This document shows positions 10,702-21,964 of a stretch of DNA of 64,000 nt, piece after piece. The stretch spans positions 558,001 to 622,000 of the forward strand of contig PSQN01000012.1 in NCBI GenBank assembly GCA_002989075.1. The letters are read 5' to 3'. The notes beneath the pieces were generated by a model. That model did not search any database, had not been told where the DNA came from, and saw nothing but the letters and a program-made list of their open reading frames with translations. Each line of letters opens with the position of its first letter. Position 1 is the first letter of the stretch. Source of the stretch: Arthonia radiata (lineage: Eukaryota > Ascomycota > Arthoniomycetes > Arthoniales > Arthoniaceae). The translations under genes were made by a program, and so were the position numbers.

Positions 10702-12156
10702 TTACAATGCAAGGGCCACACATGCAGCCATTCCAGCAAAAGCTGCTGCGAATGTTATCTCCAATCGCCCTGCAGCGCCCCTGTAAGCAGCAGGTGTAGG
10801 AGAGCCAGTCTTTGCTGGTGTGGTCAGAGCCGACGTGCTGAAAATGCTGGTCGCGACACCGCTAGCACCTGCTGGAGGGTTGTAAGGGCCAGCGGCACCA
10901 GCGCCAGCACCAGCGCCACCATCGGCTCTGAATGGAGGGCCAGGCGTTGCAGTGTTAGCAGCGCCTGCACTACCGCCGAATGATGAACCAGCCGACGCTG
11001 AGGCTTGTGAGGATGCAGAGGAAACAGCGACTGCCGTAGCCTGATGATAGAGTTAGTACGTGAATGTAAGGATGAAGACAGGAATGTAAAGCAGAAGCAA
11101 GGGAAGGGGCGTTCGCATACTCACAGTTGCCGAGCTCGTTGGCATGATTGGATGAGCGGCACCGATGGATTGCTGGGAGGAGGTATCAGAACTCTGAGGT
11201 CCAGCAACCCACGGGTAGACCGAAGGCTTGGTGAAGGTTTGGCTAGGTTCTGCGTGAGTGCCAGCCCATCCTGCGGGGATGCCGACTGACGAGCTGGTGC
11301 CAGCAGAAGGTGACATTTGCGAGGAGACCTGTGTCTTGCCACCGTTGACGCTGCCGCCGTCCGACTTGACTGCGGTCCAGGTGCCGTCAGTCCCAGAGTA
11401 TGAGTAGGTCTTGCCAGTCGAGTAGTCTTGCACGGTGACGCTCTTGATGTACATCTTGTAGGGGCCTGAGCTGTAATCTGTGTTTCCACCAGCCCAGGCG
11501 ATGACGCCAGGCTCGTTCGTCGAGTCTCCACCTGCCCAAGATCCAAGCTTGAGTTGCAAAGGCGTTTGCGGGTATTGACCTCCTGCTTGCGATGCCTGCA
11601 ATGTGCGGATTGTGCCACCGTTGAGTTGCCAGACAATTTGGTCACTAGTCCAGTCGATGGTGTAAGTCTTATACTCAGTAGCAGCTCCAGGATTGTCTGA
11701 GGTCGAGCCACGGTCATATGAGCCCGTCTGACCCTTGCCGAAATAGTTGGTTTGCACTTTGTCCGGTTGACTGCCCAGGATCTCCCAGTCAATCTCGTCC
11801 AGGTCGTCGGACTGCATCACCAAGCTGCTGACTATGCCGGTGCCAGTGGCAGCCTTCATGACGATGTCGACCTTGCCAAACATGATGTACCAGTTGGAAG
11901 CGATTGTGGGGTTGTCGCCGGACTTTGAGATTGTGAAAGTAGCGCCGTTGGAGCCATCGTATGTGACCGGACCGGTGGTCTTGAAGTCTGCCGACTGTTC
12001 GGATGTGAAGTCAATGTTTTTGGAAGTGCCAAGTGCTGGGTTTGCGGGGCATTGTTGATGTAGTGGGTTGCATGTCGTCGATGTTTGTGCTGTGACGAGT
12101 TGAGAGCTGAGGAGGGAGGCAAAGGCAGTCAGCGCAGAAAACCGCGTTGAGCGCAT
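10702..12156 (-). CDS. GPI-anchored Crh-like transglycosylase, GH16
   Basis: Crh proteins (yeast Crh1/Utr2) cut chitin and transfer it to beta-glucan, cross-linking the wall. I read two exons at 12156-11125 and 11040-10702 around an 84-nt intron whose 3' part carries CTAAC. The product has 456 residues. It has a signal peptide (residues 1-23, ending VTA), a Cys-containing segment typical of Crh proteins (CNPLHQQCP at 29-39), and a GH16 fold with the catalytic DEIDWE at 120-125 (nucleophile and acid/base are the two Glu). A long Ser/Gly/Ala/Pro-rich stalk follows, and a C-terminal hydrophobic tail (ITFAAAFAGMAACVALAL) is typical of a GPI-attachment signal. The intron falls in the stalk; reading through it would end in a different hydrophobic tail, so a retained-intron form could also be membrane-linked. 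Confidence 0.92.
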
Positions 12157-13459
12157 TCTGAGCGTGGTTGCGATATAGGTGAGTTTGCTGTGAGTTGGTC
12201 TGTGTGGCTATTCTGCGACACGGAATAGATAGTATAAGGTATACGTATGCGGGTTATGGGATGTATTGTGTGGGTGGAGGCGGCAGTGAAGGAAGCGGAA
12301 TGTAAGGATCGAACGGGAGGGCGCATCGTAAAAGGCTTTATGCGTCGTGGCATGTTGCGTTCAGCCATGCTGAAAGCAATCGAGATGGCCGGGCAACGCG
12401 CGTTGCAAAGTGTCTTGTCGAGAGGCAGGTGATTTGGTGTCAAAGCTTGTGGGGACGTGCGGCGCAGTAAGCGCTATTTCTGGCGAGGAATCTTCACTGC
12501 TCACGCGCTATCTCTGAAAACAATTCTCTCAACTCTCTCTCGGCGTGAGCAAAAGTTGCTCGGGGGATCGTTCTCATAACACTCGTATTGCTCGCACAAG
12601 GTGGGCATTTGATACCATTGTCGACAGCGCTCTCTTGCGGCTCTAAGCTAGTGGCGGGAGCCAAGCGCCTAAGCGCCTTGCCTTACCCGCCACTTTCAGC
12701 CCCTCGAATTCTTTTGGGCGTCAAAAGTGAAATCAACAGCACCATGTCCGTATGGGGAGCGACCTTGGCTGATTGCAGGACGTTCTAGTCTCAGTAGCAA
12801 AGCCTATCATCAGAGAATACACAAGAGTAAATCTACATGGATGTATCTTGATTGTTGGTGGAAATCTCTAGTTGGTCAATAAGGTGGAACCATCTCGTGG
12901 GAGAGTCGCGGCTTGTTGCTGGCCGTGCGAGGCGTTCTCATGCTAATGTGAACGCCAATCAATACTCAAATTTACCTCTCGGTTAACAGAGTCCTGTTGC
13001 TGTAGGATCGTCCACGCTTGGCTGCTGTTGCAATATCTCCTTTCTACACAGTCTACCACTTGTAAAGAGACATCGCACGCTGGGTTGACTTTAGGTGTAT
13101 CCTTCGCGCTTTGCTGTGCACAAATGTCTGACTCCGAAGCCAGCATGGTATTCGGTAAACCCACGTCAACTCGCACAATGATTTCCAGACAGCGGATCTT
13201 ATGCAAGGTCCCGATATGCTTAACGGCGAGGCAGGGACTTTATCGCCAAGCGCTCAGCCTTACCCGATTAACCGCCATGCCGCTGCATACTTTTGGAAAA
13301 TCTCCAAATCATTGCAAGGGTGAGAATCCATGAGTGCGGAGTACACTTCCATGCATTAGGCTGAAAAAGACGCCGCAAGAAGCCTACTAAAATCTCTACT
13401 GTGCGAGGCCAGATCAGACGGTCTCGGCTTCCCCCACTGGCTCTGGACTCGTCTGCGCA
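12157..13459. other. Divergent intergenic region, Crh/PRO2
   Basis: 1.3 kb between two divergent genes. Several open frames of 60-105 codons occur on both strands, but none shows a domain, a signal peptide with a plausible body, or a matching intron pattern. I treat the region as two promoters with no gene supported. Confidence 0.45.
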
Positions 13460-14880
13460 ATGTCACTTACGAATGCATCTCCGGAGGAAGCTGCTCGAGC
13501 TGCTTCTCGGGCAGCGCTCTCCTTGTCAGCGCTTCCGGAAGAGGCGCGCAACAATGCCTTGGGCGTCATCCATACAAATCTCAAAGCGGCCCAAAACATA
13601 GTGTTAGAAGCAAACGCACTGGATTTGAAGAAAGCCTTGCAAGCAGCAGAGGACGGCCAGCTCAGCCAGAGTCTCGTAAAGCGCCTGGACCTTGGCCGAA
13701 AAGGAAAATATGACGATATGCTGAAAGGTATCCTAGATGTGCGTGAACTGGAAGACCCAAGTAAGAGCAGTCCATGCAGGTGACACGAAGGTTTTGTTGA
13801 TTTTGGTATTGTATAGTTGGACGAATTCAGATGAAAACAGAGCTCGACGATGGCCTCCTGCTGGAGCGAATAAGCTGTCCAATAGGTGTAATTCTCATTA
13901 TTTTCGAGGCCCGTCCAGAAGTAATTGCCAACATCGCCTCGCTTGCGATCAAATCCGGCAACGCGGCTATACTCAAGGGTGGCAAGGAGTCGACCGAATC
14001 CTTCAAGGCCATCTCATCGATCATATCCGATGCGTTGGCCAAGACGCAAGTGCCGAATGACGCGATACAGCTCGTGACCACGCGAGACGCCATTGACCCA
14101 CTTCTGCAGCTGGACAAACTGATCGATCTGGTCATACCAAGAGGCTCGAACGAGCTTGTGTCGTACATCAAAAATAAAACCCGCATTCCCGTGCTTGGTC
14201 ATGCAGACGGTTTATGCAGCTTGTACTTATCCGCTGATGCGGATCTCGACGTGGCTATAAGGGTTATTGTCGATTCAAAGTGTGACTATCCAGCAGCATG
14301 CAACTCGCTGGAAACGCTACTTGTGGACGAAGCAGCTTTGACGAGTATCTTGCCTGCCGTTGCGCAGGCACTACTAGAGAAGGGTGTATCGTTAAGGTGT
14401 GACCAGACGTCGAAGGACGCACTTTCACACAAGCTGGACAAGCATCAGGCTTTACTACCACAATCAGCGACGGAGGCAGACTTTGATACTGAGTTCCTAG
14501 ATCTAACTCTGGCAGTGAAGACGATTCCGCAAGGCTCTGCTCCTGAATCGGGTCTTGAAGAAGCTATCCAACACATCAATCTTCACGGTTCGCACCACAC
14601 TGACGCCATCATCACAAAATCCGAGACTCTGGCGAGGCGATTCAAGGTCGGCGTGGACAGCGCTGGCGTGTACTGCAATGCCAGCACAAGGTTTGCTGAC
14701 GGCATGAGATACGGGTTCGGAACCGAAGTTGGCATAAGTACCAACAAAATACATGCTCGAGGGCCAGTCGGATTGGAGGGACTTGCTCTCTACAAGTACG
14801 TTCTGAGCGGCGAAGGTCAGACCGCAAATGACTTCTCCAGTGGCGCGAGGACGTTTACACACAAGAAGATAGACTTCTGA
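13460..14880 (+). CDS. PRO2: Gamma-glutamyl phosphate reductase (glutamate-5-semialdehyde dehydrogenase)
   Basis: The second step of proline synthesis: it reduces gamma-glutamyl phosphate to glutamate-5-semialdehyde with NADPH. There are two exons, 13460-13760 and 13817-14880, with a 56-nt intron. Splicing joins ELEDP to IGRIQMKTELDDGLLLERIS and keeps the frame, giving 454 residues, the normal length for fungal Pro2/ProA. Motifs include PIGVILIIFEARPEV (cofactor region), GNAAILKGGKE, and KCDYPAACNSLETLL with the catalytic Cys at residue 262. Near the C-terminus are the NASTRFADGMRYGFGTEVGIS and HARGPVGLEGL blocks typical of the family. The next gene on the same strand is GDH2, which also acts on glutamate. 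Confidence 0.95.
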
Positions 14881-15729
14881 GCGATTCATCCCAGTGGCGC
14901 ATGTCTTTGCTGCCCATGATTAACCTTATGCATGATCCGACACCGCATTGGACTGTCCGGCGCTGCAAGGGGTGGGCGATGGCAGGTTTCCCAGGTTGTG
15001 ATCTAGAGACCCTCACAAGGTCGTCATGAATCGAAGCAGGCAAACTTGCATGCATTTTGGGGTGTATTTTCCAGCATTGAGACCAGTAGAGAGCAGGCGA
15101 TTGTTCAGCCTTCTTGATGGAGCAAAAGATGCTCCAGGTTGGTCGCGTGCCAACCCGGATGGCGGCGTGTCTTGTCCCTGAGCTAATGTATGTTTGGCAA
15201 GATATCTTGCCGCACTGCAGGTTTGCCTGAGCGACAGCGCTGATTCCCTTATCAGTAGCCCGAATACTGCAGAAAATGACCCCCAAAGCGAAGTTGGCGC
15301 GACGAAAACGCCTCGATGGAGCGGCACATGGCGGCAGCCCTTCCTGATAGCACGCCATTCCCGATTAGGGTTTCTAAGGTGATAAGCTTGAAAAGCTCCG
15401 ACCGCCTTTGTTGACTGTCTCTATTGATATACTCTCCCGTTCGGTGTGTCTCTTCTTTGGCTTCTCGATGGATATCTCATAGCTACCACATCTGAGCAAT
15501 AACAGGGATGCTCTCCGCATCAATAAGATCTCCTACCGCCGTTGGTCGCTTCGTGAGGGAAGGTGCGCAGTACCTCAGTCAAGTACATTGAGCGGTCAAC
15601 TGCTCCGAACTAGCTCTCGTACTTCCCTTCTGCAGCAGGGCATAAAAGCACAAGCAGACTCCGCTTCCTTGCTCCTCGATAGAAAGATCTCATCAATCTA
15701 TCAGAGCTTCCTCTGCACCACCCTACGCA
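14881..15729. other. Intergenic, upstream of GDH2
   Basis: An ATG at 15509 opens a short frame (MLSASIRSPTAVGRFV..) that resembles a mitochondrial presequence but ends after 27 codons near 15590. It could be an upstream ORF or part of an alternative first exon. The frame of the GDH2 ATG at 15730 is closed upstream by a TAG. No other gene is seen. Confidence 0.4.
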
Positions 15730-18700
15730 ATGTCGTCAGACTCCACCAGCACCCCAATCTCCACGCCTACCTCCACTCCTACCTCTAACAGCGCCTCCAA
15801 TGACGTTTCCGCGCCCTCGATCATGAAGAAACATCTCGAGCAGGTCATTCGCACGCCGGGCCGTCAAGCCTCGCCTCAGCCGACTCATCTCAGTGTTTCC
15901 GGCTCCACATCAAATGGCGGCACACATAGCCCCAGTCCCAGGATGGTGACTGAGCAAGGTCCTGGCTACGTGGCTCCGAAGTTCGAGGGCAAGGAGAAGC
16001 AGATGGAGCAAGTCATGGACATGGTCGAAGCCAAAGGCTTCCTCCCGGTTGATTTCGTTGAGACCGAGACCAATTGGTTCTACGACGAGCTGGGCATCGA
16101 TGACATGTACTTCGCTACTGAGACGGCAGAAGCGATCGCCAGCCACATACATTCTCTGTATGCAGCCAAGGTCGCTGCGTACGCGCGCGATGACAAGAGG
16201 CTCGACATTAGGCTGGACAAAGAAGCCGAGGACCACGCGGTCTACATCGATACCTCGAAGCCTGGAGTTAACGACAGCACTGGTCCTCAATACGAGAGGC
16301 GTATCGATAGCAAGTATCTCGATGGCTCAACAGGCAAGAGCCGATACCGTGTGGAGTCCTTTCGCTCGTCCAGCAAGCTACCTGAGGCTGGAGGACAAGA
16401 AACGCAGCTGCGCTGCTACTTTGTGTACAAATGCGACTTCCCGGACCCAGATCCATCACCCAACGAAACTCGTCTAGACGTCATTGCGGACAGGCGGTTC
16501 AGACAGAAAGCTACCAAGAACACCCTGGATGTGTATCAAGAAATCGTGAATCTAGCAGTCGAGCGAACCGGTCCAGTAATGGAGGTATTCGACATTCAAG
16601 GCAAGCGTGACAAGCGTCTCGTAGTAGCGTATCGACGGGGCTCAGCCCTCGGCTTCTTCAGCGCGATGTCAGATCTGTATCACTACTACGGGCTCGCGTC
16701 AACGCGGAAGTATGTCGAGCAGTTCTCGAACGGTATCACCGTAGTCTCGCTGTACCTACGACAGCTCAGCAGCCCGCCTCCAGCACCGAGCGGCGGCACC
16801 CACCCTCCCATCGAAGCGGCTATTCACCAGGTAGTTAAAGAGGTCTCCCTCTTGTACTGCGTTCCTCGAAGTCGATTTCAGCCCCAGTTCGCTGAGGGAA
16901 CCTTGAGCCTGCAGGAGTCCACTTACGCTCACTGCTGTTGGGTCTTCGTTGGCCACTTTCTAAACAGGCTTGGTACCGAATATGCGTCACTTGCATCGCT
17001 GCTAGACCACAATAGCAGCTCGCATGCAGAGCTTCTCGCAAGAATCAAGCAGCGCCTTAGGAATGAGACCTTTACTTCCGACTACATTATGGAGATCATC
17101 ATGACATACCCTCTGTTGGTGCGCGCACTATACCTCTCGTTTGCGAATACGCATTATGTGCAGACTCGCGGCGAGCAAGACGACTTCTTGCCCACACTGA
17201 GCTATCTGCGGCTCAAAGTCGAGAAGGTGCTGGACGATGACGATCTGAAAAGCCTCATATCGAAGACGGTGGTCAATGAACACCACGAGATGGTCATGAC
17301 GGCGTTCCGCGTATTCAACAATTCTGTTTTGAAGACGAACTTTTATACTCCAACTAAAGTTGCTTTGTCGTTCCGGCTTGAACCAACTTTTCTTCCATCC
17401 GCAGAATACTCACTGCCATTGTACGGTATGTTCTTGGTCATCGCATCTGAGTTCCGAGGATTCCATCTGCGTTTTAAGGACATCGCACGTGGTGGCATTC
17501 GCATTGTCAAGTCGCGCAGTCGGGAAGCATACGCAATTAATGTGAAGTCTCTGTTTGATGAAAATTACAATCTGGCCAACACGCAAGCGCGAAAGAACAA
17601 GGATATACCGGAAGGGGGCTCAAAGGTATGTCACACAGCTCTATGCGTGCTCTCAATTCTTCCCAGTTTGCCTGCGCCATGACCGACATCCTCCTGCTGT
17701 TCCAGATGCGCATAGCTGACTAGATCCCCAGGGCGTCATTCTGCTCGACCATCGCCACCAGGACAAGGCTCGAGTTGCCTTTGAGAAGTACATCGACTCA
17801 ATCATTGATCTTCTGCTTCCGCCAGACTCTCCGGGCATCAAAGACCCGATCGTCGACCTTCACGGAAAGGAAGAGATCCTCTTCATGGGTCCTGATGAGA
17901 ACACTGCTGATCTCGTCGACTGGGCCACAGAGCATGCTCGCAAGCGAGGCGCGCCTTGGTGGAAGTCCTTCTTCACCGGCAAGTCGCCCAAGCTTGGCGG
18001 TATTCCGCATGACGCCTACGGTATGACCACGCTCTCCGTACGCGAATACGTCAATGGCATCTACCGCAAACTCAACTTGGAGCCCTCTATGGTCCGCAAA
18101 ATCCAGACAGGTGGTCCAGATGGTGATCTCGGCTCCAATGAGATCCTGCTCGGCAATGAGAAGTACACCGCCATCGTTGACGGAGCTGGCGTGCTGGTCG
18201 ATCCCGCAGGGCTAGATCGCAAAGAGCTCTTGCGGCTGGCGCAGCAGCGTAAGATGATCTCGGACTTCGATATCATGAAGCTCTCAAAGGACGGTTACCG
18301 CGTACTGGTCGAAGAGACGAACATCAAACTTCCATCGGGCGAGACCGTAAATAATGGCACCACCTTTCGCAACACTTTCCATCTACGCGCGGGAGACTAC
18401 GATATGTTTGTTCCCTGCGGCGGTCGCCCTGAGTCAATCGATATCTCCTCTGTCTCGCGCCTCATAAAGGACGGCAAAGCCTCGATACCCTACATTGTCG
18501 AGGGCGCGAACCTCTTCCTTACACAAGACGCCAAGCTCCGGCTCGAGAAAGCTGGATGCATCGTTTTCAAAGATGCGTCAACGAACAAAGGCGGTGTTAC
18601 CAGCTCCTCCATGGAAGTCCTAGCATCGCTTGCGTTCGATGACGAGAGCTTCCTGGACAACATGTGCGTAAAAGATGACGGCACCGTGCCTGACTTCTAC

Positions 18701-19226
18701 AAAGCCTACGTGGCTTCCGTACAAGTAAGTCTCCGCTTTCTATTTCCTCAACGCAACTTGCACAACTCGCATGCACATACACTCCCCCACTTTGCAGCCA
18801 GTAAAGCTAACATCGCCACAGGACGTAATCAAACGCAACGCCCGCCTCGAATTCACAGCCCTCTGGCGCGAACACGCCCTCACCCAAACGCCCCGCTCCA
18901 TCCTCTCCGACAAGCTCTCCCTCGCCATCACCTCCCTTGACGAGGAACTCCAAAACACCGAGCTCTGGGACGACCTCAAACTGCGCCGCGCGGTCCTCAC
19001 CGACGCCCTCCCGAACTTGCTGCTCCAGAAGATCGGCTTCGATACCATCGTCGCGCGGGTTCCGGAAAGCTATCTCAAGAGCGTTTTTGGCAGTTATCTG
19101 GCGAGCAGTTTTGTGTATGAGCGGGGTGTTAGTCCGGGGCAGTTTGCGTTTTATGAGTTTATGAGGGGGCGGGCGCAGGCGATGGAGAGGGCGGGGGAGG
19201 AGGGGAGGGTGAGGGCGAGTGTGTAG
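15730..19226 (+). CDS. GDH2: NAD-specific glutamate dehydrogenase (large fungal type)
   Basis: It deaminates glutamate to 2-oxoglutarate and ammonium with NAD+ and supports use of amino acids as a nitrogen and carbon source. There are three exons at 15730-17625, 17732-18724 and 18822-19226, with introns of 106 and 97 nt, giving 1,097 residues. This is the length of yeast-type Gdh2, about twice that of the small NADP enzymes. The N-terminal 70 residues are Ser/Thr/Pro-rich. The regulatory part has the ETNWFYDELGIDDMYF and ERTGPVMEVFD blocks. The catalytic part begins near 590 with FKDIARGGIRIVKSRSREAY, then NYNLANTQARKNKDIPEGGS. The NAD-binding region includes MGPDENTADLVDW, GGPDGDLGSNEILL, PYIVEGANLF and FKDASTNKGGV. 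Base composition flips from C-rich to G-rich within the last exon. Start choice: an in-frame TAG lies upstream. Confidence 0.94.
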
Positions 19227-19866
19227 GGTGGGGAAGTGTGCAAGATGGGCCAGGGCGGATCGAGTGGATAATGGAAAAGCAAAGCTGTTCAGTTGCATAG
19301 CGCGGCGCGGGATTTGATCGCATTAGATGAACGGTGGCTTTTGGCGCCGATGAGATGGTATGCGTGAGATGAGGAATGAAGTTTTGGTGCGAACGTATTG
19401 AGTCTTCGAGAATGCTGCTCATCAAGCTCCTTAATTAGGATTAAGGCCTGTGCTTGGGCCAGATGCCCTCGTTTGCCGTTGTAATGCGCTTTTGCTGTCC
19501 AAATGGCAGGGCTGGCGCTGCTGTGCGCCATCGCGTGAAATGCGCATGGCTTCGCCGCACCGTTGACGACTCAGCTAGCGATGGACGACGCATGCGTACC
19601 GGACAGCGCGGCTGTTAGCTTAGCGGACACTTCGAAAGTCAGGTTGGCGACAGCTGAACGTCGAGCTGTTTACACTTTGAGACGGGCTGTAGCATCAGCA
19701 ACGCACCTTCACGCGCGCAGTGTTCGCGGAGGCGTGGGAGTTGTTGCTACGAATGGACGTCGGGCGAGATGTGCGGAGAAAGATGAGACAGGTGTTCTAG
19801 GCAGTGGGGATGCGAGAGCATTGGATGGGGTGGAAGGGATGTAGTGTGGTGGAGGCGTGGACTCCG

Positions 19867-20006
19867 GAGTGGACGGTGAGGAGTGGACGGTGAGGAGTGG
19901 ACGGTGAGGAGTGGACGGTGAGGAGTGGACGGTGAGGAGTGGACGGTGAGGAGTGGACGGTGAGGAGTGGACGGTGAGGAGTGGACGGTGAGGAGTGGAC
20001 GGTAAG
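19867..20006. repeat. 14-bp minisatellite, 10 copies
   Basis: Ten head-to-tail copies of GAGTGGACGGTGAG. The first nine are identical by eye and the tenth ends GGTAAG. The array lies in the intergenic region downstream of GDH2. Confidence 0.95.
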
Positions 20007-20175
20007 TAGTAAATATTGAGAAGGAGACCGTAAGGAATGGACGGTAAGGAAGGAGCAGATGGCGAGGAACACACGGTGAGAACTAGACAGTAAAAAGTAG
20101 GCGGTAGAAAAATAGACACCGAACGGTAGACTGCAGACTGTAACATGTAGACGGCGAGCAGTGGACCGCAAGAAG
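20007..20175. repeat. Degenerate continuation of the 14-bp array
   Basis: Irregularly spaced variants of the same core (GGACGGTAAGGA, ACACGGTGAGAA, AGACAGTAAAAA, AGGCGGTAGAAA, TAGACGGCGAGCAG) continue for about 170 bases. This suggests older copies that have drifted while the homogeneous left part expanded recently. Confidence 0.7.
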
Positions 20176-21428
20176 TGAGACCTTTATTGGATGCTTGCCA
20201 GAGGTGGAAGAATGAGAGAAGTCTATAGGCAAGGAGCGAGAGTGCTGCGGGATAAGATGTGAGAACGGGTTCGAAACGGAGAGAGACGCGGTGGGAGAAG
20301 ATGTTCGGGAGTAAATCTCCAATATTGAGAAGCACACAGTAGTATGAGGATGCAAGAGTGCGCTGCTCTCTCCATCACACCTTTTACTCGAACGCGCGTT
20401 GCAGATTCGTGAACTTCAGCCTGTGTGTAGGCGTGCGCTGCTCTTTGATGGCATTGCGACGCAACTTTTACTCTCTGTTGATTAAAGGACAGCAGTGAAC
20501 AATCCTCGAAAGGCCATGACTCAAGGGGGGAGATCGTGAGCGTTGCAGATGAAGCGCTTCCTGAGTACTCATTCCTGGGCATTACCTCTGGCGGAAGCAG
20601 CGTTATCTGTCAGCACTTTGGACACAATTTGAGCGTGACTATGCGAAGAAGGCTTTCAACGTCTGTAGAGGCCTGCTGCTAAAGAGTAGTGACGTGAGCA
20701 TCCTGCGTCGCCTTCTTTGGAGCTTATCTGTGCAAGCTGAAGTCTAAGAAAGAGCAGGCGAGACGTGAGCAGTGAGAATGGTCTTCAGACTTCTGAGAGT
20801 GCGACACGAGCCTGAAATCTGACGACGTGACCAGAAGTAAAACTCGGACGGAAGGCGCATGTTGTGTGGCTGCATGTGACCAGCTCAACGGCCCGCAGGG
20901 TGGGCAGCCACACCCACCCAGTACAGCCAACAACAAACAACACAGACACCAGATCTTTTTCCAAAGCATTCAATAAGAGAAAACAAAGACTGAGACAGCC
21001 AATTGCGGTAGCATAAAGGGGATTAGAATTTGTAGGGCAGTGATTGGTCTGCCTGCTTTTGTTGTTTTGACACAGCGGCTCGTCGACCTTTCGACAGCTT
21101 TGCGCCATCCTCTCTTCCACCTCTCTCAACCACACCCTCTTACATTTTTCCACCGTCCGCTACAATTCTTGATCTTGCGAACCGCGCGCGAACGGATTAC
21201 AGTAAGTGTTTCTTATCTTGAGCAATTTTGATGTTGCGCGACAAGATGCGCCATTCCTCACTTCGCGCTTGCGCAAGCGCGTTTTGTGTTTACCTTACTT
21301 CCTTGCTCTCCGACTCACAACATCAACAACACCACCCTCTTACGCGCGCATTCACTTACCGTCTGTTTATAGTCATCTTGAGCTCTTGCAAATCATCTCA
21401 AGTCAGATAAATATCAGCAACGCGCGCC

Positions 21429-21964
21429 ATGGCACCCAAGAAGACGCCCACGCCCTCGACCTCCGAGCACAGGACGCGTTCTTCCACCAACTCTTCCAAG
21501 CCGCGCCAGCTTCCCACGGTCAAGGAGGAGGAGACTAAGACCGTCGCCAAGAAGTCTACCACCAAGAAGCCCGCCGCCCCTAAGAAGGCTGCGCCCAAGA
21601 AGGCCACCGCGACTAAGAAGACCACCAAGCCCGCGAAGGCTAACACCAGCGCGAAGGTCACCAAGACCAAGGCACCTTCCAAGAAGAAGGAGATCGCAAA
21701 GGTATGTTCTTCCTCTTCGCTGAGTATTGCCCTTACAACCCACAAGCCTACGCGTCACGTTATTATCGTGTGCTGATCCCGTCGCAGGGCACCAAGCTGA
21801 AGGCCGAGGGCGCTGCGCTTAACAAGCCAGGAAAGAAGGTCAGTCGCGTCTCAAAAATGTTGCTCGTTGACACGTCTCGGTCGATGTCAGCCTTCTGTAG
21901 GCTTCAGCGGCTCTTGCTGACACGCGGTCAGGCTGCCGGCACTCGAAAAATCAACGCCGCCTGA
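21429..21964 (+). CDS. Small lysine/alanine/proline-rich basic protein, histone H1 tail-like
   Basis: I do not recognise this gene by name. There are three exons: 21429-21701, 21788-21838 (exactly 17 codons) and 21932-21964 (11 codons). The introns are 86 and 93 nt and both carry CTGAT/CTGAC branch-like sites, giving 118 residues. The protein is a run of Lys-, Ala-, Pro- and Thr-rich motifs (TKKPAAPKKAAPKKATATKK and the like), as in the C-terminal tail of histone H1. The winged-helix globular domain of H1 is absent. It has no signal peptide and would be strongly positively charged, so DNA or RNA binding in the nucleus or nucleolus is an inference. All introns are phase 0. C/T-rich DNA upstream and a possible 5' UTR intron suggest a well-expressed gene. 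Confidence 0.7.

Larger units (their letters stand above)
19227..21428. other. Long intergenic region with a minisatellite
   Basis: 2.2 kb with no supportable gene. It contains the 14-bp tandem array and its decayed flank (listed separately). The long minus-strand open frame 19709-20335 exists only because the repeat unit lacks stops in all frames. The last 350 bases before 21429 are C/T-rich (about 21100-21180). They also contain a possible 5' UTR intron (GTAAGT at 21202 to CAG at 21417), which would make the lysine-rich gene's transcript start near 21150-21190. Confidence 0.5.

Noticed and set aside
15509-15592. MLSASIRSPTAVGRFV.. as a mitochondrial presequence of GDH2
   Set aside because: The frame stops after 27 codons and I could not find a splice path joining it to the GDH2 frame with confidence; kept as a possible upstream ORF.
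19709-20335. 208-codon minus-strand open frame with repeated LLTVHSSPSTPHRP
   Set aside because: It is created by the 14-bp minisatellite, which lacks stops in these frames; flanks show no coding features or splice sites.
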